Assembly: GCF_963678635.1 (NCBI RefSeq)
Contig: NC_087070.1
Coordinates: 12,868,539-12,932,538, forward strand
DNA: 64,000 bases
DNA from: Symsagittifera roscoffensis
Taxonomy: Eukaryota; Xenacoelomorpha; Acoela; Convolutidae
Direction: 5' to 3'
Shown: positions 46,825 to 58,000 of the stretch, piece after piece
Numbering within the stretch: position 1 is the first letter of the stretch
Layout: the number at the start of each line of letters is the position of its first letter
Notes under the pieces: generated by a model
Seen by the model: the letters and a program-made list of their open reading frames with translations, nothing else
The model's database searches: none
What the model was told of the DNA's origin: nothing
Made by a program: the position numbers and the translations under genes

Positions 46825-47500
46825 TTCATCATCAAAACCTAATCTTTGGCTTAATATCACAACCATACGGTTTTTCATGGTGTTTGAGTGGTCCTTAATG
46901 AAAGCTTAACTAGAAAATGTAAAAAACAAAATTGATAAACCGAAAATTTTTTGAAACAAAGCCTTTAACATAATGAGAATGAAAAACTATATTCCAGAAT
47001 TCTTTCTGCTTCTGTTAACTTATATTTTGGACCACTTCAATTTTGCTGCTCTACATTGTCATATGAAGTGTTGTAAAAATTTTGCCAAAATTAAATTGAC
47101 TTATCAGCCGGTGTGTCATCTTTTATCGATCTTTTAATTGAATCTCGAAACTACTTTTGTTCGTTTGACACAAACTTCAAATAACAAGCCAGACCAGAAG
47201 CAGGACTGCGAAGTGTGTGCTTATGATTTTCTTTTAAAAGAAAAACTGGAGCTTCATCAATTTTTTGCTGATAAACTGAAAAAAACTCTCCCACTTATGC
47301 TCTTGTTTGAAAACATTTATCAAAAATATATTTATGTTTTTGGCGATTGTCCAACATTAGAGCAACACGATCGAAAATGACTGACTTGCAATAATTTTTA
47401 AAAATCATTAAATACTGTCAAATTGAACGACTTGATTAGATTCAAATCGGAAGCTTCATTTTTATCGTTACCAATTATTTGAAGTCAAGCAGAATAAAGT
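46825..47500 (+). other. Likely 3' untranslated and downstream region of the peptide gene
   Basis: Candidate polyadenylation signals are ATTAAA at 47,090-47,095 and AATAAA at 47,493-47,498; which is used cannot be told from sequence. A TTG-initiated frame at 47,138-47,380 has half a C2H2-like spacing but no second histidine pair and no ATG, so it is not called. Confidence 0.35.
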
Positions 47501-47705
47501 ACTTGTAAAACAACGCATGCAATTTTCTTATCACTAAAAGCCTTTATATACAAGAAAGTTTACAGACAACTCATTTCTGCCTCGTCTCGATTCTGAGGTA
47601 GATCAGTGTCGGGTAGCTGACTGATTGACAATATATCGTTTCATTCATAATTTAACCCTAAATATCGGAAACTGCAAGTCAAGAAATAATAACACAGTGC
47701 CATAC

Positions 47706-48057
47706 GGCTCCATTTCATTCCCCCCCCCCCCCCCCCACCTTAGAAAAGCATCAGTTTTATGATGCAAGGAGAGGTTTTACAAGGTTATTCTTGACCACCA
47801 AAAACGTTTGTCATGGCGAAAACGGCCTTGAGTCGCAAAAGAAAAAGAGCTTCGCTCAACAAAAATAACTGAGTCTTGAGTGTGAGGAAATAAGATAAAC
47901 AGACTATGCTTAGACAGGCTAGAAAAAGAGGCTTTCAAAATCCCCTGCGAAACGCAGAAACCACTCATCATCATCAAGGCCTAATTACATCGCATGCCGA
48001 TTTTCGTCACATTCGGAAACAAAATGTTCAGGTGGGGGGAGGGGGGAGGAAAAAGGC
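47706..48057. mobile_element. GGCTCTTTTCC-TIR family, long copy with extra interior
   Basis: It starts GGCTCCATTTCATTC followed by a 17-base C run (47,720-47,736) and ends in G-rich sequence plus GAGGAAAAAGGC. The interior has GGTTTTACAAGGTTATTCTT, TTGTCATGGCGAAAAC and GCATGCCGATTTTCGTCACA, matching the 49.8 kb copy. It is longer than its relatives (about 350 bases), with unrelated sequence in the middle. Flanks TGCCATAC and TGGCTTAC match at 6 of 8 bases. Confidence 0.55.
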
Positions 48058-49257
48058 TGGCTTACATTTTGGCTTTTAAAAGCAGAAATCAAAGTAAAAA
48101 TTACGCTAACTGAAGAATACACTAGTGCTGGACTAAAGTAAACGCAAATTAAAACGCAAATTATGTTTTTTTTTCTTCTAAAATGTCTCTTTTCAAATTC
48201 CATTTTGGAAAAAAGTTTTATTGAATTTCATTTAAATTTTTATATAGACCAAGACAAAACCATCTTATGTACCCGTTACAAAACTATCAAGGTTTTGGCT
48301 CAATGAGTTACCAATATAATGAGGGTCTGCAAATTCCACATTTTTTCATCTGCACTAAGTTTTTCAATCCGCGTGAAAAACTAAGAAACTGCCCAGTTCA
48401 ATAAAAGGTATACACAAATTATTTCAATTCAAGAAATGGTTCACTGCTCACTATGATGCAAAACTTAGTGCAGATGAAAAAATCTGGCATTTTCAAACCC
48501 GGATTACAATGGTAAATCATTAAACTAAACATTGATAGTTTCATAGAGGGTAGCTCTGATAATTGTCCAAATCTGGCGATGCAAACAGGCTTTTTAGAGA
48601 AAAAAATCCTAAAATTGCGCTTAATTTTTTTCCACTAGTGTAAAACAGTAGATCAATTTTAAAACAGCTCTTGAAAAAATTGTGAAATTTTTTTGATCAG
48701 CCATTTTGTTTTTCCAGACATTTATCTTTGCTCAACAGAAAAAGCAAAACTCACGACCTTGATTTTGCTCGCTTTTTTTAGCGAGAACATTAACATCATT
48801 GCGCTTCACCAGATGAAAAAATCGATGTAAGTATCAATGAATTTAGGAGGTTGTGTTTGTATTTGAAAATAAATAGTGGTTTCTAATTACTCGGTTAACT
48901 CACATGACAGTTTTCACGACCTTTGCCCTTGAGAACAGAATTATTTTAAAAAAAGCAATGCAGGCCAGAAATCAAAGAAAAGTATAGAAACAGCCATAAT
49001 AGAAATAATAGAAACAGCCAAAAAACTCTGATTTTCAAACTTCTTGGTAGTTTTTGTAACATTTCACCACTCCAAAAATTTGTGACTTTTATAATTTATA
49101 TGCATGCTATAAGCGCTAAAGGCACACTTTTTTGTTAAGCGAAGAACAATTATCTTTGTCATTGCGTAATTAATCATCATGTAAATTTTTGTAACCATCG
49201 GAAAAGGTGAACAGAAAATCAATGCAAAACTTCAAGAAAATGAGTCTCAATTTGGTG
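48058..49257. other. AT-rich DNA, no supported gene
   Basis: An inverted pair of about 30 bases is visible around 48,330-48,366 and 48,460-48,500: TTTTTTCATCTGCACTAAGT, then AACTTAGTGCAGATGAAAAA. About 100 bases separate the arms, a foldback of unknown origin. Nothing else is recognised. Confidence 0.45.
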
Positions 49258-49433
49258 TTTTTTGGCGCGCGCGCCCCCTCAAAATTAGTTTGTTTTGGCG
49301 CCAAAAGCGTCTTTTGAAAAATCTTAGTGTCGGTCAGCCAAAAATAGTTTTTTTAAAGTACCAAAGCGGGACCCTTTGGGTCGGCATGGGGTCGAATCCC
49401 TAAGGGGGAGGAGTCCGCCTAAATCCACCCTTG
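49258..49433 (+). mobile_element. hAT-like MITE, 5'-truncated copy
   Basis: It holds the right half of the family: TTTTTTGGCGCGCGCGCCCC, TTTTGGCGCCAAAAGCGTCT, GTCGGTCAGCC, AGTACCAAAGCGGGACCC, TTTGGGTCGGCATGGGGTCG, then TAAATCCACCCTTG as a decayed right end. The left terminal repeat is absent. Confidence 0.75.
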
Positions 49434-49785
49434 CTGCTGAAAAACCCAAAGTTTCAATGATTTAAAACTGCCAATGAAACATGGCGAGGAAATTTATAAG
49501 AGAGAAGGCGACGATGTTCTGAAGACAAAAAAAAGATTAACTAGCTTTAAAGTTTTCCATTTTAGCGTAAATAGCGAGGCTTTTGTTCAAGAAGTTCTTA
49601 CGCTTGATTATGTTGAGCTCTAAAATCCAAACGGAGTTTATAACTGTAATTACTTAAGCGAAGCGTTGTGCACTACTACGGAGAATTTTTACTAACCTAA
49701 GTCGCAAATAAAATGCTTAGTTGGTGGCACTGTTGGTGAATTTCGTTTTGATCAAATTTTCGGGAAAATGGGGGAGAAAAAGAGG
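49434..49785. other. AT-rich spacer, nothing identified
   Basis: No coding or repeat feature is supported here. Confidence 0.4.
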
Positions 49786-49793
49786 CCCAGCTC

Positions 49794-49996
49794 GGCCCTT
49801 TTTCCTTTTCCCCTCCACCTCACTCAAACATGATTTTTATGGTCTAACGAGTTGTTTTACAAGGTTAAATATGAAGACCAAATATGTTTGTCATGGCCTA
49901 ATTAGTCTGCATGGCAATTTTCATGACAATCGGACAAAGTGAACAGTAACTTCAAACATAAAAATTTGCAGGTGGGGGGGAAAAGGAAAAAGAGCC
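49794..49996. mobile_element. GGCTCTTTTCC-TIR short element with near-perfect 8-base duplication
   Basis: The left end GGCCCTTTTTCCTTTTCCCC and right end GGGGAAAAGGAAAAAGAGCC are inverted repeats. The element is 203 bases, flanked by CCCAGCTC (49,786-49,793) and CCCAGCTG (49,997-50,004), a 7/8 match. The interior reads GGTTAAATATGAAGACCAAA, TATGTTTGTCATGGCCTAAT, then AATTTTCATGACAATCGGAC. It is non-coding. Confidence 0.85.
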
Positions 49997-50004
49997 CCCA
50001 GCTG

Positions 50005-50820
50005 TAACAAAAAATAGATTGCTGTCGGTTTTGCATATAAAAAATACAGATTAAACTCAGGTCGATTTTTGTATCTGGAAAGTATATGGGTTGAAATATG
50101 TGGGATGAATTTTGAAAACTCTTAAAGTGATATAAAATGATATCACTTTCCAAGTTAAAAAAAACGAAAACAGAAGGACTTTCAATGACTTCAATTTTTC
50201 TTTTGTCATTTGAGCGCTCCTTTGGTTTGAGGCCTTGTAAAATAATTTAAATTGATTTTTTTCATTTGAAATAAAAAACATGAAATTGCAAATAAAAACA
50301 ATTGATGACATTGCGTTTAAATTTGTTTTCTTTCATGACTTCGGAAATTTTTTTTTGCCCTCAGAATTGTACGGAATTCCCACTGGAATTACTTGCTTGC
50401 GGTCATAAGCGCTCCTCAAATGGCTATAGATAAATACATCAATAGCGGAGATTTCTTTGACAACAAATTTTACTCAAAATTTTGAGCAAAAAAATTACTT
50501 AAAGTTAAAATTAAAGACGACTGAGCTTTTGGCAAAAAAGAACCCATTAAATTTTGTTTAAATCTGTTTAAAATCATTTCAGTGTATAATGTGCACATGG
50601 TTGATCAGTTTGTATGGATTTTAAATCAATTAAAAATGATTCAAATTGATTCAAAACCATTTTTGTCAGTGGCAAAAAAACCAATGAATGACAATTTATG
50701 AAACAGTGCAAATTTCAAAAACAAGAAAAATTACACTACGGTTTTTTGGGTTCATTGTGATTGTCATTCAACAAAGAAAACCAAAAACCTTGCATCATTA
50801 AAAATCTTGAGAAAGTAGAA
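50005..50820. other. AT-rich DNA, nothing identified
   Basis: Short frames on both strands have no start or domain that supports a gene. Confidence 0.45.
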
Positions 50821-51340
50821 TTGTCAGAAAACGACATAGAATTGGGTGGATTTGACTTTTTGCTGTTTTTGCCGGAAAAAATTTTCGCGCTTTTCAACAA
50901 ATCTGACACTTCGTTGACTTGACTTTTTGCTGACTTTGCGAAAAAAAATTGTCAGAAAACGACATAGAATTGGGTGGATTTGACTTTTTGCTGTTTTTGC
51001 CGGAAAAAATTTTTCGCGCTTTTCAACAAATCTGACACTTCGTTGACTTGACTTTTTGCTGACTTTGCGAAAAAAAATTGTCAGAAAACGACATAGAATT
51101 GGGTGGATTTGACTTTTTGCTGTTTTTTCCGGAAAAAAATTTTCGCGCTTTTCAACAAATCTGACACTTCGTTGACTTGACTTTTTGCTGACTTTACGAA
51201 AAAAAATTGTCAGAAAACGACATAGAATTGGGTGGATTTGACTTTTTGCTGTTTTTGCCGGAAAACATTTTCGCGCTTTTCAACAAATCTGACACTTCGT
51301 TGACTTGACTTTTTGCTGACTTTGCGAAAAAAAGTTTTCG
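50821..51340 (+). repeat. ~129-base tandem repeat, four copies
   Basis: TTGTCAGAAAACGACATAGA recurs at 50,821, 50,949, 51,078 and 51,207. Each unit itself contains two related halves, seen in the doubled TTGACTTTTTGCTG motif and in TTTTCGCGC. Copies are nearly identical apart from A-run length. The array ends just before the TIR element at 51,370. Confidence 0.93.
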
Positions 51341-51369
51341 CGCTTTTCTACAAACCAAAAACATTATTC

Positions 51370-51597
51370 GGCTCTTTTCCAGTTTCCCCCCCCCCCCCCT
51401 TTTCAAAATACCGAGTTTTGTGTTTGTTTTACGTGCTATTACGGCTAAATGCGTCATGTTACGCTGTTAAGTATGAAGAACAAATCTGTTCAGAATTGTC
51501 GATTTGTTCACCACGCCAAATTTCATTGCATTATGACAACGCTAAATAAGGTTTTCAAAATTGAATTTGAAAGGTGGGGGGAAACTGGAAAAGAGCC
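51370..51597. mobile_element. GGCTCTTTTCC-TIR short element with perfect 8-base duplication
   Basis: The left end GGCTCTTTTCCAGTTTCCCC and right end GGGGGGAAACTGGAAAAGAG plus CC are inverted repeats. It is 228 bases, flanked by exact copies of CATTATTC (51,362-51,369 and 51,598-51,605). The interior has ACGTGCTATTACGGCTAAAT, GCGTCATGTTACG and TTCATTGCATTATGACAACG. The 8-base duplication fits hAT- or P-type transposition. It is non-coding. Confidence 0.92.
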
Positions 51598-51654
51598 CAT
51601 TATTCATATCCTATGCGCCCATTGAAAACTCTCAGGAAATCTACAATAATTGTC

Positions 51655-51860
51655 GACTCTTTTCAATTCAGGGCTCTTTTTTCTTTCAATTCAGGAAGGA
51701 AAAAGAGCCCAATTCAGCCCCACACAATGTGGCTGAAAGCGTAATACTACGATGAACGGTATGAAGACCAATTGTGTTCCCATTAGATAAGTTGCTCACC
51801 TTGCAGATTTCGCAATATCTATTTTTTAAATGTTGGGGAGTGGAAAATGGCCTAAGTCCC
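51655..51860. mobile_element. GGCTCTTTTCC-TIR family, diverged copy
   Basis: Its right end is GTTGGGGAGTGGAAAATGGCC; the left end could be either CTCTTTTCAATT near 51,657 or GGCTCTTTTTTC near 51,672. The interior has GCGTAATACTACGATGAACG, TATGAAGACCAATTGTG and TTGCAGATTTCGCAATAT. No clear target duplication. Confidence 0.5.
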
Positions 51861-52028
51861 AACTTGCAACAAAATTATAGTTTTGCGGTTAAAATATTGT
51901 TCATCAGGTCAGTAGTATGGAAAGCTTCAAATTCAACAATGAAAGTAACATACTGGAATCTGCTATCGTAAAAAACCAAAAAGTAAAACTTTTCGAAATT
52001 GTGTTCATTCTTTTATTTGGCTTTTTGT

Positions 52029-55000
52029 CAACCCGCTCGGCATCACTCCATTCGCAATGACAAAATGGAGAGAAGATTGAGTAAACACAAAATAAAACTA
52101 CCGATTAACGTAACTAGAGAATTGCTTCAGCTACAACCCATTCGGCATCACTCCTCTCGCAATGACAAAATGGAGAGAAGATTGAGTAAACACAAAATAA
52201 ATCTACAGATTAAAGTAACTAGAGAATTGCTTTAGCTACAACCCACTCGGCATCACTCCTCTCGCAATGACAAAATGGAGAGAAGATTGAGTAAACACAA
52301 AATAAATCTACCGATTAACGTAACTAGAGAATTACTTTAGCTACAACCCACTCGGCATCACTCCTCTCGCAATGACAAAATGGAGAGAAGATTGAGTAAA
52401 CACAAAATAAATCTACAGATTAACGTAACTAGAGAATTGCTTTAGCTACAACCCACTCGGCATCACTCCTCTCGCAATGACAAAATGGAGAGAAGATTGA
52501 TTAAAAACAAAATAAATCTACAGATTAACGTAACCAGAGAATTGCTTTAGCTACAACCCACTCGGCATCACTCCTCTCGCAATGACAAAATGGAGAGAAG
52601 ATTGAGTAAACACAAAATAAATCTACAGATCAACGTAACTAGAGATTTGCTTTAGCTACAACCCACTCGGCATCACTCCTCTCGCAATGACAAAATGGAG
52701 AGAAGATTGAGTAAACACAAAATAAATCTACAGATTAACGTAACTAGAGAACTGCTTCAGCCACAACCCACTCGGCATCACTTTTCTCGCAATGACAAAA
52801 TGGAGAGAAGATTGAGTAAACACAAAATAAATCTACAGATTAAAGTAACTAGAGAATTGCTTTAGCTACAACCCACTCGGCATCACTCCTCTCGCAATGA
52901 CAAAATGGAGAGAAGATTGAGTAAACACAAAATAAATCTACCGATTAACGTAACTAGAGAATTACTTTAGCTACAACCCACTCGGCATCACTCCTCTCGC
53001 AATGACAAAATGGAGAGAAGATTGAGTAAACACAAAATAAATCTACAGATTAACGTAACTAGAGAATTGCTTTAGCTACAACCCACTCGGCATCACTCCT
53101 CTCGCAATGACAAAATGGAGAGAAGATTGATTAAAAACAAAATAAATCTACAGATTATCGTAACCAGAGAATTGCTTTAGCTACAACCCACTCGGCATCA
53201 CTCCTCTCGCAATGACAAAATGGAGAGAAGATTGATTAAAAACAAAATAAATCTACAGATTAACGTAAGTAGAGAATTGCTTTAGCTACAACCCACTCGG
53301 CATCACTCCTCTCGCAATGACAAAATGGAGAGAAGATTGAGTAAACACAAAATAAATCTACAGATCAACGTAACTAGAGATTTGCTTTAGCTACAACGCA
53401 CTCGGCATCACTCCTCTCGCAATGACAAAATGGAGAGAAGATTGAGTAAACACAAAATAAATCTACAGATTACCGTAACTAGAGAACTGCTTCAGCCACA
53501 ACCCACTCGGCATCACTTTTCTCGCAATGCCAAATCGAGAAAAAATTGAGTAAACACAAAATAATTCTACAGATTAACGTAACTAGAGAATTGTTTCAGC
53601 TACAACCCACTCGGCATCACTCCTCTCGCAATGACAAAATGGAGAGAAGATTGAGTAAACACAAAATAAATCTACAGATTAACGTAACTAGAGAATTGCT
53701 TTAGCTACAACCCACTCGGCATCACTCCTCTCGCAATGACAAAATGGAGAGAAGATTGATTAAAAACAAAATAAATCTACAGATTAACGTAACCAGAGAA
53801 TTGCTTTAGCTACAACCCATTCGGCATCACTCCTCTCGCAATGACAAAATGGAGAGAAGATTGAGTAAACACAAAATAAATCTACAGATCAACGTAACTA
53901 GAGATTTGCTTTAGCTACAACCCACTCGGCATCACTCCTCTCGCAATGACAAAATGGAGAGAAGATTGAGTAAACACAAAATAAATCTACAGATTAACGT
54001 AACTAGAGAACTGCTTCAGCCACAACCCACTCGGCATCACTTTTCTCGCAATGACAAAATGGAGAGAAGATTGAGTAAACACAAAATAAATCTACAGGTT
54101 AAAGTAACTAGAGAATTGCTTTAGCTACAACCCACTCGGCATCACTCCTCTCGCAATGACAAAATGGAGAGAAGATTGAGTAAACACAAAATAAATCTAC
54201 AGATTAACGTAACTAGAGAACTGCTTCAGCCACAACCCACTCGGCATCACTTTTCTCGCAATGACAAAATGGAGAGAAGATTGAGTAAACACAAAATAAA
54301 TCTACAGGTTAAAGTAACTAGAGAATTGCTTTAGCTACAACCCACTCGGCATCACTCCTCTCGCAATGACAAAATGGAGAGAAGATTGAGTAAACACAAA
54401 ATAAATCTACCGATTAAAGTAACTAGAGAATTACTTTAGCTACAACCCACTCGGCATCACTCCTCTCGCAATGACAAAATGGAGAGAAGATTGAGTAAAC
54501 ACAAAATAAATCTACAGATTAACGTAACTAGAGAATTGCTTTAGCTACAACCCACTCGGCATCACTCCTCTCGCAATGATAAAATGGAGAGAAGATTGAT
54601 TAAAAACAAAATAAATCTACAGATTAACGTAACCAGAGAATTGCTTTAGCTACAACCCACTCGGCATCACTCCTCTCGCAATGACAAAATGGAGAGAAGA
54701 TTGAGTAAACACAAAATAAATCTACAGATCAACGTAACTAGAGATTTGCTTTAGCTACAACCCACTCGGCATCACTCCTCTCGCAATGACAAAATGGAGA
54801 GAAGATTGAGTAAACACAAAATAAATCTACAGATTAACGTAACTAGAGAACTGCTTCAGCCACAACCCACTCGGCATCACTCCTCTCGCAATGAAAAAAT
54901 GGAGAGAAGATTGAGTAAACACAAAATAAATCTACAGATCAACGTAACTAGAGATTTGCTTTAGCTACAACCCACTCGGCATCACTCCTCTCGCAATGCC

Positions 55001-58000
55001 AAATCGAGAAAAAATTGAGTAAACACAAAATAATTCTACAGATTAACGTAACTAGAGAATTGTTTCAGCTACAACCCACTCGGCATCACTCCTCTCGCAA
55101 TGACAAAATGGAGAGAAGATTGAGTAAACACAAAATAAATCTACAGATTAACGTAACCAGAGAATTGCTTTAGCTACAACCCACTCGGCATCACTCCTCT
55201 CGCAATGAAAAAATGGAGAGAAGATTGAGTAAACACAAAATAAATCTACAGATCAACGTAACTAGAGATTTGCTTTAGCTACAACCCACTCGGCATCACT
55301 CCTCTCGCAATGAAAAAATGGAGAGAAGATTGAGTAAACACAAAATAAATCTACAGATTAACGTAACTAGAGAACTGCTTCAGCCACAACCCACTCGGCA
55401 TCACTTTTCTCGCAATGCCAAATCGAGAAAAAATTGAGTAAACACAAAATAATTCTACAGATTAACGTAACTAGAGAATTGTTTCAGCTACAACCCACTC
55501 GGCATCACTCCTCTCGCAATGACAAAATGGAGAGAAGATTGAGTAAACACAAAATAAATCTACAGATTAACGTAACCAGAGAATTGCTTTAGCTACAACC
55601 CACTCGGCATCACTCCTCTCGCAATGAAAAAATGGAGAGAAGATTGAGTAAACACAAAATAAATCTACAGATCAACGTAACTAGAGATTTGCTTTAGCTA
55701 CAACCCACTCGGCATCACTCCTCTCGCAATGACAAAATGGAGAGAAGATTGAGTAAACACAAAATAAATCTACAGATTAACGTAACCAGAGAATTGCTTT
55801 AGCTACAACCCACTCGGCATCACTCCTCTCGCAATGAAAAAATGGAGAGAAGATTGAGTAAACACAAAATAAATCTACAGATTAACGTAACTAGAGAACT
55901 GCTTCAGCCACAACCCACTCGGCATCACTTTTCTCGCAATGCCAAATCGAGAAAAAATTGAGCAAACACAAAATAATTCTACAGATTAACGTAACTAGAG
56001 AATTGTTTCAGCTACAACCCACTCGGCATCACTCCTCTCGCAATGACAAAATGGAGAGAAGATTGAGTAAACACAAAATAAATCTACAGATTAACGTAAC
56101 TAGAGAAATGCTTCAGCTACAACCCACTCGGCATCACTCCTCTCGCAATGACAAAATGGAGAGAAGATTGAGTAAACACAAAAAAAAATCTACTGATTAA
56201 CGTAACTAGAGAATTGCTTTAGCTACAACCCAGTCGGCATTACTCCTCTCGCGATGACAAAATGGAGAGAAGACCGGGTAAACACAAAATAAATCTACAG
56301 ATTAACGTAACTAGAGAATCGCTTTAGCTACAACCCACTCGGCATCACTCCTCTCGCAATGACAAAATGGAGAGAAGATTGAGTAAACACAAAATAAATC
56401 TACAGATTAACGTAACTAGAGAATTGCTTTAGCTACAATCCACTCGGCATCACTCCTCTCGCAATGACAAAAAGGAGAGATTATTGAGTAAACACAAAAT
56501 AAATCTACAGATTAACGTAACTAGAGAATTGCTTTAGCTACAACCCACTCGGCATCACTCCTCTCGCAATGACAAAATGGAGAGAAGATTGAGTAAACAC
56601 AAAATAAATCTACAGATTAACGTAACTAGAGAATTGCTTTAGCTACAACCCACTCGGCATCACTCCTCTCGCAATGACAAATTGGAGAGAAGATTGAGTA
56701 AACACGAATTAAATCTACAGATTAATGTAACTAGAGAATTGATTTAGCTACAACCCACTCGGCATCACTCCTCTCACAATGACAAAATGGAGAGAAGATT
56801 GAGTAAACACAAAATAAATCTACAGATTAACGTAACTAGAGATTTGCTTCAGCTACAACCCACTCGGCATCACTCCTCTCGCAATGACAAAATGGAGAGA
56901 AGATTGATTAAACACAAAATAAATCTACAGATTAACGTAACTAGAGAATTGCTTTAGCTACAACCCACTCGGCATCACTCCTCTCGCAATGACAAAATGG
57001 AGAGAAGATTGAGTGAAAACAAAATAAATCTACAGATTAACGTAACTAGAGAATTGCTACAGCTACAACCCACTCGGCATCACTCCTCTCGCAATGACAA
57101 AATGGAGAGAAGATTGATTAAATACAAAATAAATCTACAGATTAACGTAACTAGAGAATTGCTTTAGCTACAACCCACTCGGCATCACTCCTCTCGCAAT
57201 GACAAAATGGAGAGAAGATTGAGTAAACACAAGATAAATCTACAGATTAATGTAACTAGAGAATTGCTTTAGCTACAACCCACTCGGCATCACTGCTCTC
57301 GCAATGACAAAATGGAGAGAAGATTGAGTAAACACAAATAAATCTACAGATTAACGTAACTAGAGAATTGTTTCAGCTACAACCCACTCGGCATCACTCC
57401 TCTCGCAATGACAAAATAGAGAGAAGATTGAGTAAACACAAAATAAATCTACAGATTAACGTAACTAGAGATTTGCTTCAGCTACAACCCACTCGGCATC
57501 ACTCCTCTCGCAATGACAAAATGGAGAGAAGATTGATTAAACACAAAATAAATCTACAGATTAACGTAACTAGAGAATTGCTTTAGCTACAACCCACTCG
57601 GCATCACTCCTCTCGCAATGACAAAATGGAGAGAAGATTGAGTAAAAACAAAATAAATCTACAGATTAACGTAACTAGAGAATTGCTACAGCTACAACCC
57701 ACTCGGCATCACTCCTCTCGCAATGACAAAATGGAGAGAAGATTGATTAAATACAAAATAAATCTACAGATTAACGTAACTAGAGAATTGCTTTAGCTAC
57801 AACCCACTCGGCATCACTCCTCTCGCAATGACAAAATGGAGAGAAGATTGAGTAAACACAAGATAAATCTACAGATTAACGTAACTAGAGAATTGCTTTA
57901 GCTACAACCCACTCGGCATCACTCCTCTCGCAATGACAAAATGGAGAGAAGATTGAGTAAACACGAAATAAATCTACAGAATAATGTAACTAGAGAATTG

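Noticed and set aside
46651-46878. Minus-strand frame opposite the peptide gene
   Set aside because: It is a shadow of the 30-base coding repeat on the plus strand, without a signal sequence or start context.
47138-47380. Plus-strand 80-codon frame with C-x2-C-x3-F-x5-L-x2-H spacing, like half of a C2H2 finger
   Set aside because: The second histidine pair is missing, there is no ATG before the motif, a TAA lies immediately upstream, and it falls in the likely 3' region of the peptide gene.
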